From Fasciolopsis buskii (taxonomy: Eukaryota; Platyhelminthes; Trematoda; Plagiorchiida; Fasciolidae): a stretch of DNA of 64,000 bases. Below, piece after piece: positions 13,361 to 24,689 of this stretch. The stretch is from NCBI GenBank assembly GCA_008360955.1, contig LUCM01002937.1:62001-126000 (forward strand), written 5' to 3'. A program made the position numbers and the translations under genes. The notes below the pieces were generated by a model that saw nothing but the letters and a program-made list of their open reading frames with translations, was not told the origin of the DNA and searched no databases. The first letter of the stretch is position 1. Each line of letters starts with the position of its first letter.

Positions 13361-13695
13361 TTCCAGGCAGATAGTGGTTGGAAGATGAGCCGAGGTGACC
13401 AGTCGGTGACAAGATGTGGAAAGGTATAGAAACTTTAGTCCGTGGACTGTCTCGTGTAGGTGCAGCTGGACTACAGAGTTGGGGTCCTTCGAGTTCCTCC
13501 GAAGCAATGGCCAGAGACAGTAAGTTCTTGCATTCGAAACCTTTCTTCCGTATAGTTCTTCAGCTTACTATTTTGCGGTCGATTTTTCACTATTTCCATT
13601 CTTTTTTCTGTTTGAGCAGATGATCCTGTAAGGTAGCAACGACGACCATAGCACGTTGGTACTAGGTTAATCGTGGTGAAAACTAAAATGAACGT
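13360..13695 (+). mobile_element. RTE-type LINE 3'-end fragment (copy D)
   Basis: The frame at 13,414-13,623 contains LVRGLSRVGAAGLQSWGP, the RTE C-terminal signature (usually SRVG...LPGWGPRD). A second frame just upstream has the ADSGWKMSRGDQS block that precedes it in the family. The DNA from about 13,373 to 13,690 aligns with the reverse complement of 31,155-30,830 (copy C), including the 3' untranslated end with GCGGTCGAT and GGTAGCAAC blocks. Only the last few hundred bases of the element are present, with frameshifts. This lineage has a different 3' tail from copies A and B. Confidence 0.55.
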
Positions 13696-14122
13696 CGTCG
13701 CAGTTCACAAGTGGTCAGTTCAAAAGGTACAAAAACATCTGGAAGGCTATTGGAAAGCACGAAGTAAGGATATCTGGGTCTTCTATCTCGAAAATGAGCA
13801 CTGTCAACAGAAACACTTGAGACGAATCCAACAATACAGAACTAATGAAGATCAAGTACCTTCTTTGGTGAGCGCCCGAAAAACAAGAACACCAAATCGT
13901 TTTTCTTAGATTTATGAGCGGCCTTTGCACCTATTTCACTTCGTTGGTTCAGTTTCTCCTCGACCCACAAGACCAACCTCGTGTTCTCTTCCGTTTTCCA
14001 TTAGGATACCCGTGCGCTCATCTTTCATCCTAGAGTCATCAAACTAATTGTTATTTTCCACGGATCTAAATACAGATCAAGTATAATCGGAACCATTGAT
14101 AAAGAAAACAATACAAGAAGGA

Positions 14123-14141
14123 GTGTATGTGTGTGTGTGTG
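14123..14141. repeat. (TG)n microsatellite
   Basis: A short TG tract, interrupted once by TA near its start. Confidence 0.85.
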
Positions 14142-15224
14142 AAATAGAGAAGAAAAAGATATTGTCCGTCGCATTCCGTAGTTTTTCTGTGAGTATTTTG
14201 CTATCCGGCTGCCCAAGTCGACTCAGGGAGACATCATACGGGACCTTTGGTCGAAAGACCCAGCCTACAAGTCAGCAAAGAGAAGTACGGTGTTCGCAAA
14301 CCAATGATTGACAGCTCAGTTCATGCACCTTTTGAACAACTCAGCTCAGATATCCAAAACTTTCTGAGGTTTAGAGGAGAACCGGTGACCGAATAATATG
14401 ATTCATACGCCACTGACCACTTGCAATATCTGGGAAACCGGCAGGGGACTGTGGCCTTATTTAACGGCAGACCACACTCGCCTCGTCGCAGTGCCTACAT
14501 CGAACTTTTTAGGGATGAAACTTGCGAACAAAAATCCACCACATTCTCGACGCTGCCACCGCTTGTTCGAGGCCGCTTATTCGGCCAATATACGTCCACC
14601 TCGTTAGCGGCTAACCACCCATATTATCGTCATTCTGTAGTCCGCAAACTCGGAAGCCACCGTGTAGCACAGAACTTTGCTTTTCACGTTGTATTGTCAT
14701 ACGAGGTAAGCTTGCCAAAACAAACTCTCACTGGCAGTTTCAAACAACTTCATTCTCCTGCTGTATATAATCAGATACTGGACTTAATTCAGTATGTCTT
14801 AACAACGTTCGATGTACGTACGATGACAGGTTTCTGAGTATTACAAGCGCGGATTCTCTTCGTGCCAGAATAGCCGAGCGACTCATTCTCAAAATCCAGA
14901 GGTTCTGTTAGAACAAATCCATTCTAACCACTGGTCACAAGCGTTTACGTGGCATGGTGTGAATAGTCCCAGTTTCAAAAAATTATCCGAGGTTTTTGCC
15001 TAGTTTGGTCCCAATTGGTGTACAGTCTAAAAGAAATTTGTGTGCTACTTCCCCTGGTCAACCGAACGAACGATAATTAAATCTTTTGAAATTCTCTGTA
15101 GAAATCTAAGTAAAAGAACTAAAATTATCAATATTTCTTTCATGTCAGTCCCATCACATTCGCTTGTGACTGAACTTCCGTGACGTGATGCTCCTTTGGT
15201 CAAAATTGTCCCCCTTACCGTACT

Positions 15225-15242
15225 GACGACGACGACGACGAC
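15225..15242. repeat. (GAC)n microsatellite
   Basis: Six GAC/ACG trinucleotide units in a row, in no convincing reading frame. Confidence 0.85.
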
Positions 15243-17689
15243 TTTGCGGTATTTCACCTCGAACTTACTCCGTCGCTTAGACCCAGTAATCTGCTAAACA
15301 GCACGTGACCAGTAATTTCACGGTCCTCATTTCGCTTCAGATCACATTTGTTCATCCTCTGTCGTTGCAATGCAGTAAATCAACCTTTTGTGTCATTCAA
15401 AATGTGGGTGTTGTGTCCCATAGCTGCTAGAGCCCACTACCGAGAGAAGGAGAGAAGAACCAAGATCATGAAAGGTAGAGCGGCATAAAACCACATATTT
15501 TGCAATAAGATTTTTCAACCAGATGCTCGATAGCCAACTGCAGTCTATCAACATATTCTTCTTATCAGTGCTTTTGTCATCTCGGCCGACCTTTACAACC
15601 GGATTTTAGTATTTAGGAATAACGTTAGTTGCTACTTGTTCAGTCTATCCAATCGAAGCTAGCAACTAACTAAATAATTTTGCTTGTAGTGTTTTCCATC
15701 CTTTTCGATCTTCAGGATCGCGACATCCGGATTGCGTTGGTTTGAAATGACAGACGAAAAATCAGCTTGAAAACATGACAGCACCTATGTTCACAGAACC
15801 GATGCGCCATAGTTTTTCGCTCCAAACAGCACCAGAACCGTGGGTGGTCCAGAATAAATGAAAACACTGGGGTTTGTTTGGTCATTTTCAGCAGGTACAT
15901 TTGTACTTTCTCGCTGAACAGCAGGCCACGACCATCCTGGGAGAAAGTTTTAACGAATGCAGAGAAGTATTTTCCTCTTGCTTCAGATTAAATGCTTTGA
16001 ACGGATTCTGAAAACTGTGTGATTCGTCAACACTCACGGAATCATAGTCAAATATTGCTGCTTTGTTGCAGTAAGAGTTTATGACCAATTTACCTATCTT
16101 ATCTAAGCTTGCCCTCCTGGGTTCCCTCAATGCACGTTGTTCAAGCCACAGGGAAGGTGAACATCAGACCTCATTGTTTGTCTTAGATCACCATCACGCT
16201 CTGCTCAGTGGTGATGGGCCTCAGAACAACCGGACTGTTGACCATTTCAAAGGGGTATTCTATATCGGGAACTTGAAATCCTGCTAAGATGGTCCCGATT
16301 CTTGCAATCATTTCCAGATTTGAATTACGTTATTTTCAACTCGTCAAATGTTAGCGGTCGTGCAGCGCTACCCGCCTCATGGGGTTTGTGTTTTGTGCTC
16401 ATTGCTATTCAGCGACCATCAAATCAATTTCTTTAGAAAAATCCCCAAATGAATGGACGATGCTTATGACGACAGCACACGTCTACACTGAACGAAAATT
16501 GTCATGAAGACGCTGGTGTTTGAGTTTGTATGTTTGAACACCACCGAAAAAGGTAGCACAATCTGAATAGTTAATTTTAAAAGAAAGCCTACAGAGTTTC
16601 CAAGGTTTATAAAGTGCTTTTACAAAGTTATGCATAGAATATCAATAACAACTGCATCAGACTGACAGGTAGCATCACAAAATTGGACAAAAATATTACC
16701 ATCGCAATCTGTAGGAATGCGAGGTATTGAAATGAAAACTATTGAATTTCTTCACAATACAATGATATTCGTGTTTCTTTTGGCTAGTTTCCATAATTGT
16801 CATACGGATCAGTGTGGTCATAGCTAGCACAAAATTCACGCACATAAGAGTGCTACTTATTTTGATCACATGGAAAACTCGAACATGACTAGAGATCACA
16901 TTTTCACACATCTTAATTGCTGACACCCACTCCCCGATTGCGCAACCGTCCACGCTAAGGACATAAGTCTTTAAGTCACATCTCCATTCATCTCAATTTT
17001 AGGACAAACCGCGCTTCAACCACTGTGATTCAACCCACACAACCTAATTAGATGTAGCCAAGGGTTGACTTCTTTGGGTTATGAGAAGGCAATTCTATGA
17101 AACAGAAATTGATAACTTGTATAGGTTAATCAATCGGTATCTCCGTTACTTGATTCCGATTGTCAAAGCTTTGTCCAGAATCATGTCTCCAAAACTAATC
17201 CAAATGATGTGACGAAAAGAAGAGTGCGGCAAAGTGAAATTTCAGTGCATGCCTGGGGAGCTACCGCTCAGACAAGCCGGAGTAAGCTAGCATTTTCATT
17301 AGCCAAGTTTATATTAAAGCACTGATTTGATACACCATACTGCTACCAAACATAACCATTAAAACATTTTCCTAGTAACAATACTCCCGTACATTCTATC
17401 CTTATCGTGTGTCCTTCAAATCACGATACACACTTACCATTTAGAAGCGGGCGGACCATTTAGTAAAGTATGGCTGCTTGAAAAAACGCCATCCTATGTA
17501 GAACAAAGATTGGCCTCATCAAGTGACTTCAGTTCTGCACAATTCTTAGGTTATTTCGGAGAAATTTGTTTTCTGGTGAATAGTATGCACGTTTATTCGC
17601 CCATGGAACGCGAACAGTTTGACTGGTTTGTGGGCATAATTGCTCATGATCATAAACATTTGTTATATCTTGTCACTCAAGCAAGACAT

Positions 17690-18890
17690 AGAACCACCGT
17701 AGGAAGTTCTGTCGTCATCGGCCATTATCGAATTCGCATCCGATGACGAAAAAATAGTTCAATCGAAAATATAAAAACTTACAGAGAGCGTCATCGAGAG
17801 GTCAATCTCGCCCTGGAGAGGCCAATTCCTCGTAACGACCAACGTACAAGGCAAAAAACGGCCGCTGACTATAGTCAAACCATCAATTGGTATACGCTGT
17901 TGAACGCCTATCCACTACCAAGAACAGAAGAAACGGTACCTAAAATATTAAATAATACTGATTTCAGCCTTTTCGGTTTACGAATCACGTAAAGCCAAAT
18001 CGCCATAGCGAACAAGATCGTCTATACACTGCTTCTGAAGCCGGTAGTACTTTATACCTGTTTTGGTGAATACCATTAGCAGTGAAAAATGGTGTTACTT
18101 GGTTTCAACGTATTATCGACAAAATTATTCCGGAATAGAACCTAGGTGGCACTTCTGCCTACGTCGATAAAAACATCGTGTGTGGAATGAACAAGGAAGA
18201 TTCAGGCAAAAAGCCTGAACATTTTCCCCAAAACAGGGAAGAAGTACGCGCTGACATTGAAAGATGGGAAGGCTACCATTGGTGTCAAAAACTTGAACTC
18301 CCGGTTTATGAATTCTCTCACGAACTGATGAAACCTGACCCCGAGGGAATACGACCACGCCGAGAATTTCAACTGCCTCGAGACCTAAAATTCCAGCGGT
18401 GAGCTGTTAGGTTATTTTCGCATTACTCCAAATGGATACCTCACTTCTCTGATAAAGCTCACCTGCTGGTTCGCAATAGTTCATTCTCCTTGCAGGACAA
18501 CGTCCAGACGTTTTTTATGGTACTCAGTAATCATCTTGAAGGCGCGGTTGTCACCACTGTCGACCAAGAATTACCACTGGTCGCATCATCCGATGCTTTG
18601 GATATGGCTGTTTCCACAACTCTTTCACAAAACTGTCTACCATCAGCAGTTTTCTCTAGGACATTATCCAATGCCCTAACCAATCAACCCATCACGCAAT
18701 CACAAAAATCGATCATTCTCCCTGTATAACAACTGTTATCGCAGCTTTCCACTCGGGCGGATTATCCATTCCGAAATTCTGATCGACTCCAGAATTTTGT
18801 CCGACAGCCTTTTGTTGACATTCTTCGTCTGCATTATCTTTAGTTAGCTCTTCTTTTATTAAACGTTCTTTCATACAAAATACCATCACA
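17690..18890 (+). mobile_element. Ty3/gypsy-type retrotransposon remnant: reverse transcriptase plus RNase H
   Basis: Several frames together give a gypsy pol core in the right order. SISPWRGQFLVTT (about 17,800) and DYSQTINWYTLLNAYPLPR (about 17,870-17,930) form the RT start. YTASEAGSTLY, NGVTWFQRIIDKIIPE and YVDKNIVCG (18,020-18,190) form the palm, where the family has a YVDD/YVDN catalytic box; here it reads YVDK. LMKPDPEGIRPRREF, a Y-x-KWIPHFSDKAHLLV stretch and the thumb follow to 18,480. The RNase H frame at 18,490-18,729 has DALDMAVSTTLSQNCLP and FSRTLS, as expected for that domain. Stops and at least three frame changes make it dead. No integrase, gag or LTR pair was recognised. Confidence 0.75.
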
Positions 18891-18894
18891 AACA

Positions 18895-20320
18895 TCAGGA
18901 CTGTACAAGAAGTTGTATTATTTTGTATTTAATGGTTTTGAAAGGCAGTCAGAACAGAGCACTGCTCGTTTGTACGAAATTTTAAGTGTACATAACTCAT
19001 AACACTAAACAAACAGCACATCTTTAGCGTCCATTTCAAAATAACTTAAGTCGATCGATGAACTGGTTTTTACCTTCACAACCAAAGATAAACAGTGCAC
19101 ACAATCTGCATCGTGAAAGATTAGTTTTGCGATCAGAGATGTTTCTAACGTGGGACTGATCATTATTCATGAAGTTCTCCGCACCATTTTTACCGTTTAG
19201 TATTTCCACCTCTTCTTCCTAGCCGTAAGATATTTGCTGGCTCAACAGGGTGTCGTAAACCTCGGTGTCCTTTACACATGTTTCAATGCTCGTGTAATCT
19301 CTAACGTACCTCGACTCAGCTATACCTTGTGTCCCCAGAATGATGCCCCAAAACCCCTCAATGAAGCGTGCACAGAGTGTGCTTTTTGTCAGATTTTAGG
19401 AAACCAGAGAGCTTCGCTCAACTAGCTAGATTACAACACATCATTTTAACGAAGGGCTTTTGGCTTTCAACTAAATTTCACTCATCTGATTTAGAGATTT
19501 TATTCAGTGGTTGGTATATGAGACGGAGAGAAACGTGAAGATCAAGACAAATGTAAGCACACTTTTTTTGCGATATTGAACCACTTGGGACACTGAACGA
19601 ATCACGTGGTTTTCCATTAAGGTAACATGTCTGGATGAATATTTTGAACGGAGGAAATATCAGAACAAGTAGGATATTTATTCCCCATCGCATAAGATCA
19701 ACACTAGGTCTGACCGGTTGCGTGGACGACCGGGGTGACCAGTTGCTTTTTTAAACCATAACATGCTCATGACCTCTTCGCGACGGGCTACTTTAGGCAC
19801 ATGCCACGTGATCGCCCAAGACAGTCCAGGATACATTTTGCATTCACATTGTCGTCTTAGCTGGTGGGACGGGTTTTCCAGTTTTACAGCCGAATGTAAA
19901 TTAATTTTTCCATTTGTTTATTCCTCGGGGATGCAGTTTACATGAATTTTTTGACTAAACGCGTCCCACAGTTTATCTTTTTTCTAATCATTTGCACATA
20001 ATTGCCTTTTTGTCGTGAGAAAAGTGTGAGACTCGTCCGTGTTTGTGCCACCCCTGTGGTAATCTGAGTAATAAGAATCTCAAAACCGCACACTGATACA
20101 CTCAAATTCAAGCAAGTTTTGCGGTGACTTAGTAGTAACAATACTACTAGTGGCTATAAAAATTAGGAGGGATAATAAAACTTTTTTACTATCTTCGTTT
20201 ACAGCGCACACAATGTACCGTAAGTCTGGAAGTAGTATCAGTTGGAGGGGAAGTCAGAGTCCGCCCGTTCCATATCAGAACATCACGATGTTATCGGTCT
20301 GGAAACTGCCACACACCTTC
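18895..20320. other. Unassigned non-coding stretch
   Basis: Nothing recognised between the gypsy remnant and the Penelope-like element. No LTR copy of the gypsy remnant could be seen here. Confidence 0.4.
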
Positions 20321-20400
20321 CAATTACATCACTATATATCTTGACCAAAAATTTTTACTGTAGGAAGGATTGGGTTAGTCAGATACAAATATGGGTAGGG
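20321..20400. repeat. Left inverted pseudo-LTR of the Penelope-like element
   Basis: Begins with CAATTACATCACTATATATC and contains AGGAAGGATTGGGTTAGTC. It matches the reverse complement of 22,489-22,570 along its whole length with a few differences in an A/T-rich middle part. Confidence 0.85.
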
Positions 20401-20404
20401 TTAC

Positions 20405-22440
20405 ATGCATTACCTGAATACACAAGAATGTGTTGTGTTTCCTCAGAACCCTGATCGATTTGTTCACAGTTTGTCAGACTTCAAGTTAGACAAGACGCTG
20501 TTAGAAGTTTTATCCCTGGAGCCCAAATTTCGTTGCCCAAACAGCCAGAGTGCAAAAATGGACTTAGAACTTGGATTCGGGAACCTTTTCTCTCAATTGT
20601 CGAGTTTATCCCCGTCATCACAAATGGAAATGCAAGCATTTAAATCAACTGTGGTGAACACCTGCTATTAATATTATGGTGCTAGACATACAACGAGTGG
20701 GTTATTAAAGCCAGAGCATAAGAGACGATTAAGAGAACAGCAGAAAAATGCAGACATCATGTTATCAAAATCATATAAGGGTACAGGCATAGTTCTGAAC
20801 AGGTCTGACTATGTAACGAAAATGGAAGCCATTCTGAATGGCAAATCAAAATTCGCAAAAATGGCGAAGGAGAATGATAAGACGCATCAGATAGAAAAAT
20901 CGTTGTCTAGTATCTTGAGGCGACTGAGACAAAGGGATATGATAGATTCGACGACATTCGAACAAATTCGGCCTACGAGAACTACTATTCCGAGATTGTA
21001 CGGCCTACCCGAATTGCATAAAAATGGAGTTCCTCTAAGGCCTATTCTCGACATGTGCAATTCGCCGTGCCATGCTGTGGCAAAATGGTTAGCTAGGTTA
21101 CTGGAACCTGTTAGACAGAAGGTAGCAAAACATAGTCTCAAAGACATTTGAGCTTATCGACTCCGCGAAAGAACTAAATATGAAGGGACGACGAATGCTT
21201 TCTTTAGACGTCTTCGCCCTTTTTACCAACGTTCCGATCACGGAGACAATCGAATACCTCTGTGACTACATCGAGAACAATGGCTCAGCGACACGTCTTC
21301 CGATAGCAGACTTGAAATAACTATTGTTCTTTTGCACCTACAACGTCCACCTCAAATTCAATAATCAAATTTACCGTCAAAAGGACGGCGTAGCGATGGG
21401 ATCCCCAGTCGGTCCGCTACTAGCTGACATTTTCATGGCAAAGCTGGAACGTGGACCACTCGAGTCTTCAATACAGTCGCTCTACCTATACAAGCGTTAT
21501 GTGGATGACATCCTGTGTGTACTCCACCCCTCGACGAAAACTAAACAACTGTTGAATAAGTTCAACTCGGCTCACGCAAATTTGAAATTCACAACAGAGA
21601 TGGAGCTGAACAGTGAAATAGCTTTCTTAGATGTACGACTAAGTCGTCGAGAAGACGGCTCAATTCGGCGATCAGTACACAGGAAAGCCACATGGAATGG
21701 GCAATACATCAACTTCCACAGCTTTGTACCTCTTAATGTGAAGAGGAACTTAATTAGATGTCTAATTGCCAGGACAAAAAGAATATGCACAGAAGATACT
21801 CTTGAAGCTGAACTGCAGACGGTCAGAAGAGTATTCACTGAAAATGGTTTCCCAATTAGATTAATCGATAAGATGTTGGAGACAGAACAGGAAGTTCCTA
21901 GGAGGGGGACGGTGGAGAGAAAGCCGGTATACATATCTCTGCCATTCAAAGGTGACACGCTAGCAGAAATAGCACGACGAAGACTGACTAGTGCTATCAA
22001 TAAGACATTCTACGCAGTCAAGCTTCGTATCCTGTTCAAATCCCGCCCCGTAGTGTCATTATGGTTGAAAGACAAAGTCCCTGATTCTGCAGCCTCGTTT
22101 TGTATCTATTCATTCATATGTTCATGTGGGACAATGTACATCGGCCGCACGACCAGGCGCTTGTCTGAACGCATCCGTGAGCAACACCCGGCATGGTTAG
22201 GTACTGGAACAATTAAGTCACTTAATAGCACAGTTGTTTCACATCTAACAGACTAACCACACCGTGAATGTGACGCAAGCTTTCCGGACCCTGTATCAGG
22301 TTAGAGGTCAACAATCCAGGTTGACAAAGTGTCGCCTCTTGAGCACTGCGGAAGCTGTCGCAATCCGTCTTCACAATCCAGCACTTTGTTCTCAAAAACC
22401 ATTTGTGGTTGCGCTTCAACTCCTTTGGCCCACCCCCTGT
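20405..22440 (+). pseudogene. Penelope-type RT plus GIY-YIG endonuclease ORF, broken
   Basis: N-terminal part at 20,405-20,758 (NPDRFVHSLSDFKLD, TLLEVLSLEPKF), open across one TAA into the RT fingers at 20,759-21,151 (GTGIVLNRSDY, IPRLYGLPELHKNG, VPLRPILDM). After a frameshift, MLSLDVFALFTNVPITE carries the first catalytic Asp. The 310-codon frame from 21,324 has DGVAMGSPVGPLLADIFM and the catalytic YKRYVDDIL, then the thumb. Near 22,110-22,190 the GIY-YIG domain shows ICSCGTMYIGRTTRRLSERI with the CxC and YIG motifs. After another frameshift the protein end is at 22,264-22,440 (TQAFRTLYQV and ALCSQKPFV). The RT copies at chromosome ends or nicks; the endonuclease supplies the nick. This copy cannot make a full protein. 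Confidence 0.88.
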
Positions 22441-22488
22441 CCCAATACATATCCTAGACAACAAAACAATTAACACCACAAATCTCTT

Positions 22489-22570
22489 CCCCACCCATAT
22501 TTGTATCTGACTAATCCAATCCTTCCTATATTGAAAATATTTTGTCAAGATATATATAGTGATGTAATGG
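22489..22570. repeat. Right inverted pseudo-LTR of the Penelope-like element
   Basis: Reverse complement of the left terminal repeat at 20,321-20,400. It ends at GATGTAATGG, after which a different dispersed repeat begins. Confidence 0.85.
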
Positions 22571-22573
22571 CAT

Positions 22574-22655
22574 GAGTACGAATCATTGAAAACGAGCTTG
22601 ATCGCCAACTTGTTTTCTCAATGTGCTCAGTGGTAATTTTCAAAAAATTGAAACC
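22574..22655 (+). repeat. Dispersed repeat, copy 1 (second copy at 54.2 kb)
   Basis: The stretch with CGCCAACTTGTTTTCT and ATGTGCTCAGTGGTAATTTT recurs at 54,218-54,295 on the same strand with about nine differences in 70 aligned bases. It abuts the right end of the Penelope-like element. Its family is not known to me. Confidence 0.7.
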
Positions 22656-22659
22656 TTCC

Positions 22660-23803
22660 AATTAACTTGAAGGACATCAGATGTGACTAAATACAGTGGA
22701 AAGTGTTTACTAGTGGGTTCCTTTGTCAACCAGATCATGTGGTTGATGCCAATCATCTCCGTTTTATTTCAAACAGATTATACCAATTTCTGTGTTAATT
22801 TACGAACTTTGACAAATCCGTGGCAAATTTTTCGGAAGTGCTTCTCAACTTTTGTTTCCGTAACTTGTTGCATTTGCCACTACACTAATGATTTGGGCTT
22901 GGCTGGTTGGATCTGGTTGACGTCCTCCAAGGTAGATCATAGGAATCACTCGTTTTCTTCGTTTCGCACACCGAACCGTTAGATGAATAGAAGGTTACCA
23001 CGTGGATTACCAATACAAATGCATTCGTGACCTAGAGACGGGTAGATTAACCAGTGATTCCACGTACTTGAGTAGGAAAAGGGTTAAAAAAATATATGAA
23101 CTGTATCAAGATGTTTTGACTGCCAGTCTATGATTACTGGTACTCGTTGGTCCAATTTTCTGAACAGAACCCCTCGAAAAATGAGCCTCAGTACCTATGA
23201 TTGATGACCAGCGCCAGCCCATTCCTGGGGTATTTTCGAGGCCTGGTCCAGGGAAAAGCAAAATGTTGTAAAATCGTGTTCAACCTTCTCGGTGACTCTG
23301 GAACATAAACTGGAGAGTTCTAGCTGATGTGGGGTCGGAGTAATTTGGACACAGAAGCTATTATAAATGAGCAGAGTGAAATTCCTCGACAGTTGAATTC
23401 GAATCTGATATCCAGCTATGTGTTTCATCGCTTATAGGTATGTTTGGGTAGAATGCCAGTGCAATGGAAGAATAAAGTATCTGCGCACTGAAATCACTCC
23501 TGCATATGTTTGATGATAAGGTCAGCTGAAGTGTTCGGATTGGCAGTTTATGGAGGTGTTTTGACAGGAGTGGCGAGAAAATTCAGCATAATTTATAAGC
23601 AAACGTAAGTCATGCACACGTGAAAATTTAATCTGCAGAAAAGAGTGATAAACTGGCATCCTGTAGGATAAGTGTTATGTTCGGTAGTTTAATTTTAATG
23701 ATATATATATATCTTTCGAAAGTGAACTTTTCACCTTCCCTGTATGCAGTAGAGAGTAGAGTAGAGTGAGAAATTACATTCAGTAATGTATTTTAACTTT
23801 CAC
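22660..23803. other. Unassigned non-coding stretch
   Basis: Nothing recognised apart from a short (AT)n tract at 23,701-23,712. Confidence 0.4.
23701..23712. repeat. (AT)n microsatellite
   Basis: Six AT units, about 95 bases upstream of a SINE tail. Confidence 0.8.
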
Positions 23804-23962
23804 TTTGTTTATTAATGAAGTAGCAATTTAAATCATTTTCAGGAAGGGGGACGAGGCGAGCGGGGGCTGGCAAGCGGAAAAGTTGCCCGGTGGTGGGAGA
23901 ATTCGAACCCAAATACCTTTGAGTCAAAGAGCCACCCCCTTATCCTCGCGAGGAACACGGCG
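23804..23962 (-). mobile_element. tRNA-derived SINE, family 1, copy 1
   Basis: On the minus strand the tRNA-like head (about 23,962 to 23,882) has an A-box-like GCGAGGATAAGG and a B-box GGGTTCGAATTCTCCC, closing with CCCACCACCGGGCAAC. The body ends in the family tail CCCCCTTCCTGAAAATGATT followed by TTCATTAATAAA. The same head-body-tail order occurs at 24.6, 35.1 and 41.0 kb. The head has diverged, so pol III transcription is unlikely now. Confidence 0.75.
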
Positions 23963-24561
23963 TGATCTGATCGTCCTGAGCTTAGACAATACGGAAGACT
24001 AGGACATAACGCTGGAGTACCGTCTGTCTCGTTTGGTACGTCAGTTGGTTTGAAGTACAATAACCTGGATATACCAAGAAACGAATACACTGTAAAGCAA
24101 AATACATAGATTTGCACATGGTCATACGTGCGAAAGTGAAAATACATCATATATATACGTATAAAGAAGGAGGGAGTAAAGGGTAGAAGGAGAGCAAGAG
24201 ACGCTGGTGTCGTCCTTTCTCTGCTTTTGTTTGCTGAGCCTAGAATATAAATCTTAATCCTTGCATATTTCCTGAGTCACATGTATTATCTGTACATGGA
24301 AGTCCCACCATATTCCTATTTTTGGGGTCTTGTTCATTCGTGCCTTATTTCGTGTGGTATATTGTGATTTTACCGTATCCTGTAAACTAAATTACAAACC
24401 TGGAGTCCAGCACAAATAATGGAATCAGAAGGATAATTTAACGATCAGATTCAAATTCAAGCAGTGAAATGACAATCTCTTACGGATACGTGAAAAGGGT
24501 GGCCCCCTTAACGTTACTTTGCAACCTTGTGTGAATATAATTTTTTATCTTCTTTTGTCTT

Positions 24562-24685
24562 CTTACTTCCTTTATTGATGAAACGACAATGTATTTCATT
24601 TTCAGGAAGGGGGTAGCGGCTAACAGCGAGCTGCCAAGTGGCCCACCTTGGAAGTATTTGAAATCGCGACGTTTAGATTGAGACA
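24562..24685 (-). mobile_element. tRNA-derived SINE, family 1, copy 2 (head decayed)
   Basis: Tail and body match the other family members: on the minus strand CTACCCCCTTCCTGAAAATG and then TTTCATCAATAAAGGAAGTA. Only traces of the tRNA-like head remain near 24,650-24,685. It lies about 0.6 kb from copy 1 in the same orientation. Confidence 0.7.
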
Positions 24686-24689
24686 CAAC

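Larger units (their letters stand above)
13696..17685. other. Unassigned non-coding stretch
   Basis: No coding or RNA feature recognised. It contains two short microsatellites listed separately. The open frames, the longest 138 codons at 14,421-14,837, show no known motif and read like chance frames. Confidence 0.4.
20321..22570 (+). mobile_element. Penelope-like element with inverted terminal repeats (complete-looking, inactivated)
   Basis: The unit is bounded by an about 80-bp sequence at 20,321-20,400 and its inverted copy at 22,489-22,570; the flanks outside these do not match each other. In between lies a single degenerate coding region on the plus strand with an N-terminal extension, Penelope-type RT and C-terminal GIY-YIG endonuclease. 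Penelope-like elements are known to carry pseudo-LTRs in direct or inverted arrangement, so the terminal structure fits. Lesions seen: TAA at 20,669, frameshift near 21,150, TAA at 21,318-21,320 and frameshift near 22,254. Related elements are known from schistosomes and other invertebrates. No target-site duplication was recognised. Confidence 0.85.
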
